This document shows positions 26,101-33,337 of a stretch of 64,000 nucleotides of DNA, one piece after another. Below the pieces are notes generated by a model. That model was not told the origin of the DNA. It saw only the letters and a list, made by a program, of their open reading frames with translations, and ran no database searches. Location of the stretch: positions 1,481,540 to 1,545,539 of the forward strand of contig NZ_KE384430.1 in the NCBI RefSeq assembly GCF_000425645.1. Reading direction: 5' to 3'. The stretch's first letter is position 1; every line of letters begins with the position of its first letter. Source of the stretch: Gaetbulibacter saemankumensis DSM 17032. GTDB taxonomy: Bacteria; Bacteroidota; Bacteroidia; Flavobacteriales; Flavobacteriaceae. The translations under genes and the position numbers were made by a program.

Positions 26101-28230
26101 TTCGGTACTGGATATTTGTGTGACACCTGATTCATAATCACCATCAAAATTAGAGTCTATCAATAATCGGTTATCAGGATCGATAAGTGTAATGTTTTTA
26201 TTAGTTGGTAATATTTTTACAATAAAGTGTTCGCCATCAATAATAGTATGTGTTATGTTATTTTCAGAAAGAATGATATTAACGGGTTCTGTAAAATCCA
26301 TTGTGTACTGACTCTCTGCATTGTTATCTGCTTCAACGGTACTGGTGAAATCTCCAAGTGAGGCATCTCCCAAAGTAGCCCCGGTAAAGGTGTTGTTGTT
26401 TAAACCAGAACTATTATTTTGTGAAAAAGATGTATTTGCCATAGTTGAATTTATGGTACCATCCTGAAAGTTAAATTCTGGATTCATGGGGTCTGATAAA
26501 TTTATAATAACATCACCTCTGGATTCAGTACAATTGAGTATACCATCATTGTCATTGTCAATATCTATATTATCAATGATACCATCATTATCAATATCAT
26601 CCGGACAAATGCTTACAGGTACTTCTACGGACTCTAGTGTTAGTCCACTACAGGCAATGTAGCCTATTAATTTATATTTACCAGGAACTAATGGTGTGAA
26701 ATCTGGAGTGCTTGCATTGGTGTTTACGAATCCGCCCCCTAAGCCATCGTCATACCACCATTGAAAACTATCAAAGACATCTGTATTTGCAGCCGAGAGC
26801 GTAATATTGGGGATGCAGTTACCTAAAGTAGCAAATTCTGGGTCGAAAATAATTTCTGGTGAGGTCGGGAAGCCTGAATAAAAACTGCCCGAAGTGGCCG
26901 CACCGTTATAATTAAAGTAGGCACAATATAATTCGTCGTTACTTTCTACGGAGATATTTCCAATTAGATCTAATATTTTATAAGTAACATAATCTGGATT
27001 GCCTGTGACTGTATTCGGTCCGAAGGACGTAAAATTACTTAGAGGTGTATTATTAATTGTTATGGTAGCTCCTACCTTGGTTACAATTGATACACCACCA
27101 GAATAAGAGGTGTTACCAATCTTTTCAATTTGAGTTATATTATTTAAGTTGCCTTTGGCTTCACAACTTAATGGAGGTACAAAAAACATACCTTGATTAG
27201 CCTCCGAAGTGGTTGCGCCAACCCCTTGATATGTAAAAACAGGATTGTTGGTTTCTACATACATGTTTCCTGAAGCGTTGTACATATTGCCTTCAATTAA
27301 ATAATATTCTCCGGCATTTATGGTAACAGTCGAAGCATTTCCATTAATACTGATAGTTGTATTATCTGTATGTGCTACGATAAGAATATTTTCCCAGCTA
27401 TTACTTCCGTCACCTTTAACAAAAATATATTCTGTACCTACTTTTGAATAATCAGCAATTTGATCTATTCCGTAATCTCTGCCATTACCGTTATGAAAAC
27501 TTCCATTGGCAGAACCACAATTCACAACGATGGGCTTATCCGATTGAACTAAGGCGCCAATTAAACCATCTCTATTAACAATTGCATCGGTACTATTAGT
27601 AGCAATTATATAACTTTCGCCTGCGTTTAATGTAATGTCAATAGGTGTTGGTCCGGTATAGTTTTGAATAATTAACCCTGTAGGTAGATCACTAAAAGTA
27701 ACTTTGGTATCTGCTTCTGTAGCCATCACAGATACGAAATTTAAGTAATTTGTTTGTGGGTTTTCATTCGTATATGATCCTACTCTAAATGTAGTGCCTA
27801 AAGCAGAAAGTCCCTTGCTTACTAAGGCACCGGCTTGTGCTCCTGCATTAATACGAACAGAAACATAAATAGGAGCCTCTGCTTCAATAATGAAGCCTTT
27901 ATTAGTTTTTATGGTGCTGGTTTCATTAGCATTTACAAATAATTGAGTATCTCTACTAGAACCTATATTATATTCGTATGGAATAGTATTTGAAACGGTG
28001 CCTGAAATATAACTATTAGTACTTTGCCCAATAGGTTTTATAGTAAACGTAACTGTAGTATTACTTGGTGTTGATATGTAAATATATTGATCTTGAGGTA
28101 TGGATGAATTATCCCCTGACTCTGTAAGTGGCGGGATATAATGCGTCTTACTAAGTTGCGAGTGCCCATTAAACCAAAATAAAAGGATACCTATTATAAA
28201 TAACCTTTTCAAAGAATTTATCAATGCCAT
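23116..28230 (-). CDS. giant T9SS type B secreted protein with IgGFc-binding-like and TSP3-like regions
   Basis: Cell-surface protein of 1704 aa exported by Sec and then the type IX secretion system. Domains in order: signal peptide (about 1-25); IgGFc-binding-protein-like N-terminal region (about 30-470, with repeated 'VSVRINAGAQAGALVSKG'-type strands); Asp-rich thrombospondin type 3-like calcium motifs (about 545-910, 'DxDNDGIxD'); an Ig-like segment; four copies of an Asp-rich repeat of about 90 residues (about 1055-1460); a PKD-like segment; and a C-terminal type B (gliding-motility-associated) sorting domain from YFTPNNDGQNDYW to GHFTLKR. Likely an adhesin or matrix protein. It is third of three paralogous genes in tandem on this strand. 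Confidence 0.88.
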   Translation of the reverse strand: MALINSLKRLFIIGILLFWFNGHSQLSKTHYIPPLTESGDNSSIPQDQYIYISTPSNTTVTFTIKPIGQSTNSYISGTVSNTIPYEYNIGSSRDTQLFVNANETSTIKTNKGFIIEAEAPIYVSVRINAGAQAGALVSKGLSALGTTFRVGSYTNENPQTNYLNFVSVMATEADTKVTFSDLPTGLIIQNYTGPTPIDITLNAGESYIIATNSTDAIVNRDGLIGALVQSDKPIVVNCGSANGSFHNGNGRDYGIDQIADYSKVGTEYIFVKGDGSNSWENILIVAHTDNTTISINGNASTVTINAGEYYLIEGNMYNASGNMYVETNNPVFTYQGVGATTSEANQGMFFVPPLSCEAKGNLNNITQIEKIGNTSYSGGVSIVTKVGATITINNTPLSNFTSFGPNTVTGNPDYVTYKILDLIGNISVESNDELYCAYFNYNGAATSGSFYSGFPTSPEIIFDPEFATLGNCIPNITLSAANTDVFDSFQWWYDDGLGGGFVNTNASTPDFTPLVPGKYKLIGYIACSGLTLESVEVPVSICPDDIDNDGIIDNIDIDNDNDGILNCTESRGDVIINLSDPMNPEFNFQDGTINSTMANTSFSQNNSSGLNNNTFTGATLGDASLGDFTSTVEADNNAESQYTMDFTEPVNIILSENNITHTIIDGEHFIVKILPTNKNITLIDPDNRLLIDSNFDGDYESGVTQISSTEIHFKINPNPNGNTPYKFVANQVESFTFSHHLSNANDTSSFSANLALTCFNLDTDGDGIHDSLDLDSDNDGIPDIIEAQGIVQTISNIDSNNDGLDDIFNNTVPIDSDSDGVYDFYDLDSDNDGIYDLEESGSGLPDSNQDGIIDNVLATIGVNGWDDNAESASDSNDLGYTVSDTDSDNLLNYIDSDSDGDTCNDVIEAGFSDGNADNQLGDNPSTVNTFGIVNNAAGYITPDPNYLINGSISISVQPINTTVCENASTTIFVDSPEADAFQWELSTDGTNWTPINNNAVYGGTQTSTLTISTVPINYNNNLYRVKLDRTGNTCGLYSDEITLFVNPVPIVNPTVELIQCDDDDPSTFGYSAFNLTEANNKISTNATNLSFSYYLSQNAAIAGDQTSPDYIDSPTAYKNKTINTDYVWARAENNSGCASVSQITLKVSTTTIPSSFLRSFNQCDDFLDINGDDTINNDNRDGVASFDFSSAKSDIENLFIPQTPTVTFYRNEMDALAEQNVITNISNYRNIGYPESQYIYVRVDSEISNDCLGLGPHILLTVEALPVAYSVIINRECDDDQDGQFPFDTSNVETDLLGNQNPADFTITYTDEAGNSLPSPLPNPFLTSSQTLSIRIENNNTNAPDGPCYDETTLEFIVDESPIANPITPITVCDGDAGDIDDDGLYPFETSSFTTTILGSQTNMEIFYTFITESGNTERVSSLPNPFNSGTQSILVEIINPLNTNCSASTTIDLTVNPLPEFTIETPQIVCSSDPTFTIVLDPEETNTNENFTYVWTYEDGTKLGTTPTLTVSQPGTYFITLTKTDGSNCSRTKEVYVNASELATITQNDITIEDISSNNKIIINENNLGLGDYEYALDSEFSFQDDPYFENVKAGFHTLYVRDKRGCGTSSIIVSVVGYPKYFTPNNDGQNDYWQLLGVNAQFQPSTTIYIFDRYGKLVKELSPKSQGWDGTSRGYPMPTDDYWFSVILQDGREFKGHFTLKR
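23850..25065 (-). repeat. four Asp-rich repeats of about 90 aa in the 1704-aa protein
   Basis: Each unit begins with a cysteine followed by Asp-rich sequence (CDDDDPSTFGYSAF, CDDFLDINGDD, CDDDQDGQFPFD, CDGDAGDIDDDGLYPFE), continues with a strand containing a Tyr/Phe doublet and ends with a 'YVRVE...C' strand and 'LTVNPLP'. The same unit occurs 11 times in the neighbouring 1607-aa protein and twice in the 905-aa one. Confidence 0.75.
25490..26610 (-). repeat. thrombospondin type 3-like Asp-rich motifs
   Basis: Codes for a run of DxDxDGxxD motifs (for example DDIDNDGIIDNIDIDNDNDG and DTDGDGIHDSLDLDSDNDG) in the 1704-aa protein, spaced unevenly by linkers and one beta-rich insert. Such motifs bind calcium and stiffen surface proteins. 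At DNA level they appear as repeated ATCATTATC-type tracts. Confidence 0.75.
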
Positions 28231-28258
28231 TTAAGTGCGTAATAATTAGATATTAATC

Positions 28259-28281
28259 TTTCGTTTAATGTTTAAACGAAA
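28259..28281. promoter_or_regulatory. inverted repeat upstream of the 1704-aa gene
   Basis: TTTCGTTTAA (28259-28268) and TTAAACGAAA (28272-28281) form a perfect 10-bp inverted repeat, centred 40 bases upstream of the start at 28230. No T-tract follows, so an operator is as likely as a terminator for the preceding gene. Confidence 0.4.
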
Positions 28282-28387
28282 TACTAAGGTAGGATAAATT
28301 CAATATTTAATTGATAAAAATGTAACAAGTTGTTCTCTTTTTAGATAAAGTGAATTAAATTATAAAAAGTATAGCTAATTTCTGTGT

Positions 28388-31300
28388 TTATCGTTTTAGC
28401 GAAAAGTGCCCTTTAACTTCAAAAGCATTGCCATCTTGAATTACTTGGGCTACAAACCAATAATCGTCTGAGGGCATATTAGCCCCATTAAATGTGCCGT
28501 CCCAACCTCTTGAAGTAACAGGTAGGGTTTTAAGAAGCTTGCCATATCGGTCATGGATATAGACTACAGTACCTGGCAATTCTTCTATACCAACAATGTG
28601 CCACGTGTCAAAAATACCATCATTATTTGGTGTAAAGAATTTAGGAACATCAATAACGACTACTTCTGTGGTAACGTCATTACAGCCGTTTAAATCTCTA
28701 ATTGTTACCTGGTGTACTCCAAAGGCGACATTTTCGAATACATTAGATTGCTGAGGTTCTCCATTGTCTAAAATGTAAACATAATCACCAATACCACTTA
28801 TGTTTACGGTGATACTGTTGGGATCGGCAAAATCTACTTTTGTTGTAAAGTTTATCGTGGCCGCTTCAGATTCTATTAAAGAAAAGAATTTTGTATATCT
28901 GCAATCGTATGGCGTTGTTACTTGTACCCAATGTTCACCAAGATCAGATTCATTAAATAGATTTTCTGGAGAGGTGTTACCATTATCCCATAAATAGCTG
29001 TCACCAAAATTACCTGTTTCCGCACTTATAGTTAAAGGTAAATCATTTAAGCATAGTGGTTCAATATCATCAATTGGAATAATAGGTAAAGGGTTTACAA
29101 TGGTTCTAAACTGCGTAAGGTTATAACATCCTGAATTGTTGTTTTCAACCCTTACAAAAATAGTTTCACCATTAACAGCCGCGTGAAAATTGCTTAATCG
29201 GTTAGTGTCTTCAATGGCATTTTTAATGTCATAGTTATAGTAATACACGTTAAATTGGGAAGGGTCCTGCCCTCCTAGAATGATGTCTTTATTCTCATCC
29301 AAATCAAATTCATAATAACCATCAAAATCGTCATCACAGTTAACTAAATCAGGAGGTGTATTTGCTATCGGGTTTTGATTTATTTGTAGATTGAAACTTG
29401 TAATAATAGGACACCCGTTATTATTATCTGTGACCCGAGCAAATAGGGTGTGTAAATTACTGGTATAATTATATATCGGGCCAACAGGGTTGATGTTATT
29501 GCTTGCATCATTTTGAGAGTTGTAATACGAAATACTTACTTGGTTGGTATTATCAACTAGCATCTCATCTACTTGTGATAAATCATAAGTATTAGTATCA
29601 TTATCACAAATATATATAGTGTCAATATTGTTGGTGGCCGGAGGTAAGTTAATCTGTAATTCAAGAGGTGCAACATGATCACATTGAGTTTGCGTTATTT
29701 CAGCCTTTACATAAATAGTTTTACTGTTTGTAACGGGATAATTGGTTATTTGTGCATTTGCAATAGGGGTGTTTAATTCTTCATCTTCAAAAAACGAGAT
29801 GGACACATCACTAAACCTTACATTTTCTATGTCAAATATGGCGGTATTTAAATCTACAAAATAGCTGCCGTCATAATCTGTATCACATACTGGAGCAATT
29901 TGAGCAGAAGCAATATATGGTGTCGGGAATGTAATAAACCGGACTTCATCATAAACCACACATGAGTTATTAGTGTTTTCAATTCTCACATAAAACTGCC
30001 CCTGAAGTGCATCGTAAGTAAATAAATCAGGTAATGCATTTGAGTCGTTTATGGCGTCACTCGTACTTAAGTAGAAGTTAATATTTAAATCATCAGGACT
30101 TCCCTGAGCAATTTCCTGACGTTTAGAATCTAAATCAAAGGTGTAATCTCGTTGAATACTTTGACATACTGGAGGAAAATCGGTGAAATTAGTATTGTAA
30201 GTTGGATTTTGGGCTACTTCTAAAGTGAATGTAGCGGTGCTAAAACAATTGGGATCTAATATATTTTCAACACGGATATAGATGGTTTGCGAGCCACTGC
30301 TTGAATAGGGGCTATTTTTATCAATAAGTGTCGTGTATGTGGAGTCTTCAAAGTAAAATACTTCTTTTCCAGATTGGCCATTAAGTATCTCGGCATCCTT
30401 ATCTGACAAAATAAAGTCTTCTAATTGGTTGCCATCATCTTCACAAATTTTATAGGGGGTTATTGTTGGAATTTGAGGTAAGGTATTCACTGTAATTTCT
30501 AACGGTTGAATGTTATAACACTGTGTATTATCAACGCGAACATATAATGTTTGTGTTTGTGCATTGTAAGCGTTTTTATTTAACGGATTCTGATTGTTTT
30601 CGGCTTCATTTATTGAAGCATAGAATTCAATGGTTAATCCGGTTCTGTCTGAAACCACTTCATCGATAACATTTTCTAATACTACATTTGAAAATCCGTC
30701 GCTGTCGGCATCACATATAATAATTGGGTTAGGAGCGGTAGCCTCCGGAGCAGGAATAATTGTTATGTCGAAGCTATTATAAGTTCTACATCCTGTTTCC
30801 ATATGTTCGATACGTGCCCAAATGGTTTCGGAGTTTGTAACATCGTAATTGTCTGGAAGTGTACTTAGATTTTCTATAGCATCTGCTTCGGAAGCAAAAT
30901 ATCTTACACCAAAGTCTGTATTTCCTCCGGTAACATTATCATTAAATGAAGGCAAATATACGGTAGTAGTGCCATCGCTGTCTGTATCACAATATGGTAA
31001 AGGATCTTGAGGATTAAATAATAGTATGGGATTTACGCGCAAGATAATTTCTGATACATCCGTACAGTCACCTTTGTCAATTTCAATATATAAAGTTTTG
31101 GGTTCGGTAGTGCTTACTGGATAAAGGGCCGTTTTGTCAATAGGATTGGTTCGGTTATCTAAATCGTTTTGATTGTCATAATACGTTACGCTAATATTGT
31201 ATGGTAAATCATTGGCAATATACCCTTGTACAGTGATTAAATCGAAATCTATAAATCCGTTACTGTCTTCTTCATCACATAATGCAAAATCACTCAAATC

Positions 31301-33211
31301 GGTTCCCGTTAATAGGATATTTGTATGGGCTTCAATAGGTATAATGGCGTAACAGCCCGTTGTACTATCTTCCAATCTCACATAAATAGTTTCTTGTTCT
31401 GGAGTTGTATTATTGTATGCTGTTGGATTAGGAATAGGATTAGTTCCCGATTCGGCATCGGCTTCACTTGTGTGGTAAGTGGGAGGAAGGAAATTAGTTT
31501 CTCCGTTTAGTATGTTATCAATCACTGAAGTTAAATCGAATGTTGCAAAACCATCATGGTCGGGATCACAAGCATCGATATATTGGGTGTCTCTAACAAT
31601 ACCGGTATTACCATTTGTTAATTCAATATTTAAGGTTGTAGTATTTACGCAGCCGGTAATGGTATTGGTAACTCTTACATATAGGGTCTCTATTGTATTT
31701 GTGTTCCTATAAGGAGGCGGGATGGCATTAAATCCCGAAGCAGCGTGGTTTGAGCTGTAATGGAAAGTGACTACTAGATTATTTTGTCCACCAGTTATTT
31801 CATCATCCTTAACTCTTAAATCTATCTCAGTTCTACTATCTGGAGTACCATCATTATCACATACTTCTAAAGTGGATGGTTGGGTTATGGCAGGAATTTC
31901 ATTTACTTCCAATTCAAACGATCCATAAATTAAGCATCCCATATCGGTATCTTCAACACGAACATAAATGGTTTGAGAAGCACTAGTGATTGGACCAGAA
32001 ATATTGTTTGAAGGATTATTTCTGGCGTCATTCTCTAATTCATAATAATTGATGCTATAATTAGCTGGTAAATTAGGAATGGCATTCTCAACATCTGAAT
32101 TTTTCGAACTTAGATTAAAAGTCTCTTCTCCGTCTCCATTATCATCGCATAATTGATATGGCGGAATGTAATTAGCCATTAATTCAGTGTCGATAGTAAC
32201 ATTTACTTCATCTGTAATGGTACAGTTTAACCCATCAATACTAATTTGTACTTGATATAAACCACTTACGGAAGTTGTTAAGGTTGGTGAAGTTTCACCT
32301 ATAATTTCCACACCATCTTGGAACCAAGCATAGGTCGCTTCCGGATTATTGATATTTCCATTTAATGTTACGTTTCCAGAACAGGTATTAATATCTTCAC
32401 CCAAATCTAGAGAAGAGAAGGTAGAAGCTTCTATAAATACAGCTGTATCATATTCTGGGTCGTTAGCCTGATCGGCAACAATTAACTTGACATGATATTG
32501 TACATTGGGAGTTACAGCGCTGGCAGCGGTCATAACCGTTGTTTTACCATTATAATTGGTGTTTCCTGTATTGTAGCCTTGAAAATAAGATTCATTAGAA
32601 GCTGAACATATATTTAATATTTCTTCATGAATATTACTTATCGTTACGGGGTCGTTGGTGCCAGGAACGCGTGCTATATTCTGATAGGGACCAGTACTGG
32701 TGCTCTCACGAATTAAGAACGCAAATCCATCAGATGAATTACAAGGGTAATTAGCATAATACTCTTCGGAAGCCATTAAATAATTAAACTGAATCACATC
32801 TGATAGTGCTACAAAATCGAATTCAATAACAGTAGCGTTAAGTGTGTTGCTAACTCCCAAGGCTGCTTCGATATCTGGATCGGTGCCCCAGTTTTGTGAG
32901 CCTTCACTTAAATCGGTTGATATTGTAGTATTAGCACCAGAAGCCGCATTTCCAGTAGAAATTATGATGCCACTCTCTAAAGGAAAAGAACTGTTTCCTC
33001 GGTTAAATGCACCATAGCTTGTGAGTCCATCAACACTTCCGTTAACTGGTGAATCTATATTCGAAATTTCAACACAGTCGTTTGCTAAATTATTTTGCAC
33101 TAAATCCTGAACTGATATTGAATTGTCGATGGTTATCTGCTGAGAGAATGTCGCATTAAAGCTACAAAAACAAATAGCTAAAATCAGAAGGAATTGTAGG
33201 TTGTGTTTCAC
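28388..33211 (-). CDS. giant T9SS type B protein with choice-of-anchor L domain and 11 repeats
   Basis: Surface protein of 1607 aa. Domains in order: signal peptide (about 1-24); choice-of-anchor L domain (about 25-265, with VDGLTSYGAFNRG and FDFVALSDVIQFNYLMASEEYY); an Ig-like segment; eleven repeats of about 90 residues (about 350-1380), each opening with a Cys-Asp-rich block such as CDTDSDGTTTV; an Ig-like segment; and a type B sorting domain (FFTPNNDGIFDTW to GHFSLKR). The start codon is GTG at 33211; no ATG lies close upstream in frame and the signal peptide begins there. The second gene of the tandem trio; likely an adhesin. Gliding adhesins such as SprB carry the same secretion signal, but homology to SprB is not claimed. 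Confidence 0.88.
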   Translation of the reverse strand: MKHNLQFLLILAICFCSFNATFSQQITIDNSISVQDLVQNNLANDCVEISNIDSPVNGSVDGLTSYGAFNRGNSSFPLESGIIISTGNAASGANTTISTDLSEGSQNWGTDPDIEAALGVSNTLNATVIEFDFVALSDVIQFNYLMASEEYYANYPCNSSDGFAFLIRESTSTGPYQNIARVPGTNDPVTISNIHEEILNICSASNESYFQGYNTGNTNYNGKTTVMTAASAVTPNVQYHVKLIVADQANDPEYDTAVFIEASTFSSLDLGEDINTCSGNVTLNGNINNPEATYAWFQDGVEIIGETSPTLTTSVSGLYQVQISIDGLNCTITDEVNVTIDTELMANYIPPYQLCDDNGDGEETFNLSSKNSDVENAIPNLPANYSINYYELENDARNNPSNNISGPITSASQTIYVRVEDTDMGCLIYGSFELEVNEIPAITQPSTLEVCDNDGTPDSRTEIDLRVKDDEITGGQNNLVVTFHYSSNHAASGFNAIPPPYRNTNTIETLYVRVTNTITGCVNTTTLNIELTNGNTGIVRDTQYIDACDPDHDGFATFDLTSVIDNILNGETNFLPPTYHTSEADAESGTNPIPNPTAYNNTTPEQETIYVRLEDSTTGCYAIIPIEAHTNILLTGTDLSDFALCDEEDSNGFIDFDLITVQGYIANDLPYNISVTYYDNQNDLDNRTNPIDKTALYPVSTTEPKTLYIEIDKGDCTDVSEIILRVNPILLFNPQDPLPYCDTDSDGTTTVYLPSFNDNVTGGNTDFGVRYFASEADAIENLSTLPDNYDVTNSETIWARIEHMETGCRTYNSFDITIIPAPEATAPNPIIICDADSDGFSNVVLENVIDEVVSDRTGLTIEFYASINEAENNQNPLNKNAYNAQTQTLYVRVDNTQCYNIQPLEITVNTLPQIPTITPYKICEDDGNQLEDFILSDKDAEILNGQSGKEVFYFEDSTYTTLIDKNSPYSSSGSQTIYIRVENILDPNCFSTATFTLEVAQNPTYNTNFTDFPPVCQSIQRDYTFDLDSKRQEIAQGSPDDLNINFYLSTSDAINDSNALPDLFTYDALQGQFYVRIENTNNSCVVYDEVRFITFPTPYIASAQIAPVCDTDYDGSYFVDLNTAIFDIENVRFSDVSISFFEDEELNTPIANAQITNYPVTNSKTIYVKAEITQTQCDHVAPLELQINLPPATNNIDTIYICDNDTNTYDLSQVDEMLVDNTNQVSISYYNSQNDASNNINPVGPIYNYTSNLHTLFARVTDNNNGCPIITSFNLQINQNPIANTPPDLVNCDDDFDGYYEFDLDENKDIILGGQDPSQFNVYYYNYDIKNAIEDTNRLSNFHAAVNGETIFVRVENNNSGCYNLTQFRTIVNPLPIIPIDDIEPLCLNDLPLTISAETGNFGDSYLWDNGNTSPENLFNESDLGEHWVQVTTPYDCRYTKFFSLIESEAATINFTTKVDFADPNSITVNISGIGDYVYILDNGEPQQSNVFENVAFGVHQVTIRDLNGCNDVTTEVVVIDVPKFFTPNNDGIFDTWHIVGIEELPGTVVYIHDRYGKLLKTLPVTSRGWDGTFNGANMPSDDYWFVAQVIQDGNAFEVKGHFSLKR
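29085..32165 (-). repeat. eleven Asp-rich repeats of about 90 aa in the 1607-aa protein
   Basis: Eleven units, counted by their opening block: CDDNGDGEETF (Cys355), CDNDGTPDSRTE, CDPDHDGFATF, CDEEDSNGFIDF, CDTDSDGTTTV, CDADSDGFSNV, CEDDGNQLEDF, CQSIQRDYTF, CDTDYDGSYFV, CDNDTNTYD and CDDDFDGYYEF (Cys1292). Each ends with an 'IYVRVENxxxxC' strand pair. The units are diverged rather than near identical, so recent DNA-level expansion is unlikely. Confidence 0.8.
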
Positions 33212-33337
33212 GTATGGTTTATTTGGGTAAATAAATCTAATTGATTAAAAATCAAGGCGAAAATTACTTATTATTTGGATGAAACGCAAAATAAACACGA
33301 CGAAATGCAATTTAATAAGATTTCAGGATGTAATAGA

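Noticed and set aside
25490-26610. Repeated ATCATTATC tracts as a CRISPR-like or tandem DNA repeat
   Set aside because: They are the codons of Asp-rich TSP3-like motifs with irregular spacing and no unique spacers or cas genes.
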